Source of the DNA: Hyphomicrobiaceae bacterium
Lineage (GTDB): Bacteria; Pseudomonadota; Alphaproteobacteria; Rhizobiales; Hyphomicrobiaceae
Length of the DNA: 64,000 nt
Reading direction: 5' to 3'
Assembly (NCBI GenBank): GCA_020638055.1
Contig: JACKJH010000001.1
Location: 930,001 to 994,000, forward strand
A program made the translations under genes and the position numbers. Within the stretch, counting starts at the first letter, position 1, and the number at the start of each line of letters is the position of its first letter. The notes beneath the pieces were generated by a model that saw only the letters and a program-made list of their open reading frames with translations, did not search any database and had not been told where the DNA came from. Positions 61,094 through 64,000 of the stretch are shown piece by piece.

Positions 61094-62250
61094 GCAGCGA
61101 TCCCCTTTTTTGAACTTTTTTCTGGTTGAGCCGAACGGTACCGGCCATAGGTCCAATAGGCGGCGCAGGCGCCTTCGGAAGAAACCATGCATGAGCCCAT
61201 GGGGGTATCGGGTGTGCAAACGGTGCCGAACAATTTGCAGTCCGTCGGTTTTTTGACGCCGCGCAGGATCGCCGGGCATTCACAAGATTTTACTTCACGC
61301 GATTGCTTCTCGGACAGGCCAAAGCGTTTTTCGGCATCGAATGCGGCGTAAGCGTCGCGAATCCGCAGCGCGCTGTAGGGAACCAGCCCGAGGCCACGCC
61401 ACTCGAACTCAGAACGCAGTTCGAAGACTTCAGCTACGATTGATTGCGCCTTCAGGTTTCCTTCAGGATTGACGACGCGCTTGTATTCATTTTCGACTTC
61501 GTGGCGCCCTTCATTGATCTGGCGCAGCAGCATCAGTGTCGATTGCATGACATCGAGAGGTTCGAACCCGGCGATGACGACGGGCTTCTGGAACTCTTCG
61601 GTGAAGAACTCATAAGGTTGCGATCCTATCACCGAGGATACATGCGATGGCCCCAGGAAGCCGTCGATAGTTACGGTGCCAAGGTCGCGTACTTCGGGCG
61701 ATTGGAGGATGTGTTGAATTGCGGCGGGCGTGAGGACGTGATTGCAGAAGACGGAAAAGTTCTCAATGCCCTCCTTCTGAGCCTGTATGATTGCGACGGC
61801 GGTTGGAGGTGTCGTGGTCTCAAAGCCGATGGCAAAGAAAACGATCTGTCGATCGGGATTTTCCCGTGCAATTTTCAAGGCATCCTGCGTGGAATAGACC
61901 ATACGGATGTCGGCACCGTCTGCTTTTGCACGTATCAGGCTGCGTTGCTTGGTTCCGGGAACGCGCATCATGTCGCCGTATGTACACAGTAAGACGTTGT
62001 GGCGTTCGGCAAGTTCCACGGCATCATCGAGCCGGCGCACCGGCAGAACGCAGACGGGGCAACCAGGACCATGCACGAAGTGGACGTTCGCGGGCATCAT
62101 GTCCTGGACGCCATATCGGAAGATCGCATGGGTGTGCCCGCCGCAGAATTCCATGACGTGATAGTCCCGACCGGTTGCGGATTCGCGCGTGATGGCGGCA
62201 GCCAGTTTTTCGGCAAGGTCGTGGCTGCGGAATTCGTCGATGTACTTCAT
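61090..62250 (-). CDS. hypD: HypD, Fe(CN)2CO scaffold protein
   Basis: A 386-residue HypD with the conserved MEFCGGHTHAI near residue 33, GPGCPVCVLP near 63, and the C-terminal 4Fe-4S segment (CECPAILRGVKKPTDCKLFG..CTPDTPMGSCMVSSEGAC). It assembles the iron centre with HypC. ATGA overlaps with both neighbours indicate a tightly coupled operon. Confidence 0.95.
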   Translation of the reverse strand: MKYIDEFRSHDLAEKLAAAITRESATGRDYHVMEFCGGHTHAIFRYGVQDMMPANVHFVHGPGCPVCVLPVRRLDDAVELAERHNVLLCTYGDMMRVPGTKQRSLIRAKADGADIRMVYSTQDALKIARENPDRQIVFFAIGFETTTPPTAVAIIQAQKEGIENFSVFCNHVLTPAAIQHILQSPEVRDLGTVTIDGFLGPSHVSSVIGSQPYEFFTEEFQKPVVIAGFEPLDVMQSTLMLLRQINEGRHEVENEYKRVVNPEGNLKAQSIVAEVFELRSEFEWRGLGLVPYSALRIRDAYAAFDAEKRFGLSEKQSREVKSCECPAILRGVKKPTDCKLFGTVCTPDTPMGSCMVSSEGACAAYWTYGRYRSAQPEKSSKKGIAA

Positions 62251-62501
62251 GCTTCCGCTCCCTCAATTTCTTCCAGTTGCTCGCTCAGAACACCGGCTTC
62301 AGCCATCATGGCAAGTGTGCGAACAGCTTCCTCCTCGCTGACCTTGTGGAGTGCATAACCTACGTGCACGAGAACATAGTCACCAACCGTGACATCCTCG
62401 ACGAGAGCCAAAGAGATGCTCTTCTTGATTCCCTCCAGGGCGACGACAGCCAAACCGTCGGCTTCGATGGAGATGATGCGGGCGGGCAAGGCGAGACACA
62501 T
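62247..62501 (-). CDS. hypC: HypC, hydrogenase maturation chaperone
   Basis: An 84-residue HypC starting MCLALPARI, the Cys2 being the iron-binding residue exposed after Met removal. It shuttles the Fe(CN)2CO unit from HypD to the large subunit. The start at 62501 is fixed by that motif. Confidence 0.95.
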   Translation of the reverse strand: MCLALPARIISIEADGLAVVALEGIKKSISLALVEDVTVGDYVLVHVGYALHKVSEEEAVRTLAMMAEAGVLSEQLEEIEGAEA

Positions 62502-62515
62502 CGCGTAGTTCCTCT

Positions 62516-63478
62516 TCACTCTGCCGCGGACGAAACATGGCTTTTTTGACCGGCTTGCCCAACCCGTTCCATGGCAAGGGCAGCCTTCAGCCACTCGATC
62601 CATTGATCCAGTCCGTTGCCGCTGCGTGCGGACACCTGCAGCACTTTGACCGCCGGATTGACCTTGCGCATGTTTGCGACGGCGTCGGCTACCTGGAAGT
62701 CCAGATGGGGCAGCAAGTCGATCTTGTTGAGCAGGACGAGATCGGCCGCCGCGAACATGTCGGGATACTTGAGCGGCTTGTCTTCGCCCTCTGTCACAGA
62801 AAGGATCACGACCTTGTAGGATTCACCTAGGTCGAAAGCGGCGGGGCAAACGAGGTTTCCAACGTTTTCGATGAACAAGATTGAGTTGTTCTGCAGTGAC
62901 AGATCTTGCAGGGCGTGGCCGACCATGTGGCCATCCAGGTGGCAGCCCTTGCCCGTGTTGATCTGGACTGCGGGCGCGCCGGTTTCGCGAATGCGAGCGG
63001 CGTCGGCACTGGTCTGCTGGTCGCCTTCAATCACGGCTACATCGTGCTGACCCTTGAGCTTCCTGATCGTCTCTACGAGTAGGGTTGTCTTGCCCGATCC
63101 AGGACTGGAGAGCAGGTTCAAGGCGAGGATGGCGCGGTTGGCGAGGAAGGTTCGGTTCGCGGCCGCATAGGCATTGTTCTTGGCCAGAATGTCTTGCTCC
63201 ACCTGGATAAGGCGTGACTGGGTCATGCCTGGAACAGAAACGCCTGCGCTTCCTTTGCCATAGTCGTGATGATGTTGTTCGTGGTGATGGCCATGCTGGG
63301 AATGGCCGTGTGCATGGTCATTGTGATGATCGTGATCATGGTCATGATCGTGGTGATGATGGTCGTGGTGATGGTGTTCTTCGCTTTTCTCATTGGAGTG
63401 GGATTGTCCGCCGTTGCCTGCGGCAGACTTGCCGTCGATCTTCACGTTGTCGTCACTGCATCCGCAAACAGTACACAT
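62516..63478 (-). CDS. hypB: HypB, nickel-inserting GTPase with His-rich region
   Basis: A 320-residue HypB. The N-terminus CTVCGC is a CxxCGC metal site, followed by a His/Asp-rich stretch of about 50 residues (residues about 30-80) that could store nickel. The SIMIBI GTPase domain has LLSSPGSGKTTLL near residue 140 and NKIDLLPH. With HypA it delivers Ni to the large subunit. Start at 63478 overlaps the hypA stop. Confidence 0.95.
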   Translation of the reverse strand: MCTVCGCSDDNVKIDGKSAAGNGGQSHSNEKSEEHHHHDHHHHDHDHDHDHHNDHAHGHSQHGHHHEQHHHDYGKGSAGVSVPGMTQSRLIQVEQDILAKNNAYAAANRTFLANRAILALNLLSSPGSGKTTLLVETIRKLKGQHDVAVIEGDQQTSADAARIRETGAPAVQINTGKGCHLDGHMVGHALQDLSLQNNSILFIENVGNLVCPAAFDLGESYKVVILSVTEGEDKPLKYPDMFAAADLVLLNKIDLLPHLDFQVADAVANMRKVNPAVKVLQVSARSGNGLDQWIEWLKAALAMERVGQAGQKSHVSSAAE

Positions 63479-63819
63479 TAGTGGACCTCCAGCTCTTTGA
63501 TTCTGAGTTCTTCGCCTGATGTCACCTGCAATTGATACGAGCCGCATTTTTCACAGGCATCAAATCGCTTTTGAATTGGCACTGTCTGGGCGCAATTCAT
63601 GCACCAGGCCTCGGCGGGACAGGCGACGATTTCAAGTACGGCGTCTTGCGCAACCGATCCGCGCATCACCACATCGAAGCCGAAACGAAGCGCATCCATT
63701 TCGACGCCTGACAGCGGGCCGATCTCCAGGCAAACCCGTTTGACGCGGGTAAAGTTGTGCGCTTGGGACTGCGCCTCAAGGGTCTGGCGGATGCTTTCGC
63801 AAATGGCCATTTCGTGCAT
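63478..63819 (-). CDS. hypA: HypA, nickel chaperone
   Basis: A 113-residue HypA with the N-terminal MHEM nickel site and a zinc-finger (CPAEAWCMNC..CEKCGSY). The spacing of the first pair is CPAEAWCMNC with four Cys in all. Start at 63819 is fixed by the MHE motif and overlaps the upstream stop (TGATG). Confidence 0.95.
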   Translation of the reverse strand: MHEMAICESIRQTLEAQSQAHNFTRVKRVCLEIGPLSGVEMDALRFGFDVVMRGSVAQDAVLEIVACPAEAWCMNCAQTVPIQKRFDACEKCGSYQLQVTSGEELRIKELEVH

Positions 63820-64000
63820 CAGTTGATCCTCAGCGTGTGGCCAACGCAAGGGTCAATTGCGTTAACCACCAGTTCCGACAGCAACGGCTGATCTTTTGTG
63901 TAAACTTCAGCGACATGGCGCAGCGCCCTGGCGGCGATGCCATTGGCATCGAAATTCCACCTTGTCGGCGGCAGGATGCGATAATCTATAATGCAACCTT
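63819..64000 (-). CDS. HupK/HoxV-like hydrogenase assembly protein, C-terminal part
   Basis: Only the last 60 residues are in the window; the 5' part lies beyond 64000. The text DYRILPPTRWNFDANGIA and AIDPCVGHTLRIN is like the end of a [NiFe]-hydrogenase large subunit, but with a single Cys (DPCVGH) in place of DPCxxCxxH. That is the mark of HupK/HoxV assembly scaffolds. The TGA stop overlaps the hypA ATG. Confidence 0.7.
   Translation of the reverse strand, partial: GCIIDYRILPPTRWNFDANGIAARALRHVAEVYTKDQPLLSELVVNAIDPCVGHTLRIN

Overview
The window looks like a chromosomal segment of an alphaproteobacterium, probably order Hyphomicrobiales. The tRNA-His has no G before its first base and carries A73, the alphaproteobacterial pattern. 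The intergenic palindromes at 36224-36312 and 37695-37803 resemble those common in this order. The [NiFe] hydrogenase sensing and maturation cluster has alphaproteobacterial gene order. Chromosomal genes use the standard code, with ordinary TGA stops.

Layout. (1) 1-1912: the 5' part of a sensor histidine kinase, then tRNA-His(GTG). (2) About 1941-36011: a 34-kb integrated element in tRNA-His, bounded by 63-bp direct repeats. It has a tyrosine integrase, 37-bp putative arm sites at both ends, MobC/relaxase/coupling protein with a candidate oriT, and a plasmid-type replication and partition module (iterons, Rep, ParG-like, ParA). Its cargo includes an OLD nuclease, ArdC-like protein, TerY-P phosphorylation triad, orphan DNA methyltransferase, Fic toxin-antitoxin, a type IIG restriction-modification enzyme, a ParD/ParE remnant and AbiE. 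No type IV secretion channel is visible, so it should be mobilizable rather than self-transmissible. (3) 36012-38403: Ada and palindromic intergenic DNA. (4) 38404-50555: a respiratory locus with two exported Met/Gly-rich GMSGM-repeat proteins, a pentaheme cytochrome c, a DMSO-reductase-family molybdoenzyme with its iron-sulfur subunit and chaperone, further ferredoxin genes, and a two-component system whose sensor has a CXXCH motif. (5) 50625-64000, minus strand: hupK(partial)-hypABCDE-hoxX-hoxA-hoxJ-hoxB-hoxC-hypF, a hydrogen-sensing regulatory hydrogenase with NiFe maturation genes.

The main discovery is in the island. At least eight of its genes are single, frameshift-free reading frames broken only by TGA, never by TAA or TAG. 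Wherever a family is recognisable, TGA sits on a conserved glycine: three in a serine recombinase, three in a DNA methyltransferase (one inside motif I), one in ParA, one in Rep and one in a DUF1281-like protein. Fifteen occur in a 533-residue surface or fibre protein, and three in a protein of exact 34-residue repeats whose period is kept only if TGA counts as one residue. All eight frames end in TAG or TAA, and two of the genes are followed directly by rho-independent terminators. This matches genetic code 25 (TGA = Gly), known from Absconditabacteria (SR1) and Gracilibacteria, and not random decay. Other island genes (the TerY-P triad, AbiE) use TGA as a stop in ATGA overlaps, so the island looks like a mosaic of two codes. 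No tRNA-Gly(UCA) was found in the window. How an alphaproteobacterial host would express these genes, or where they came from, is open.
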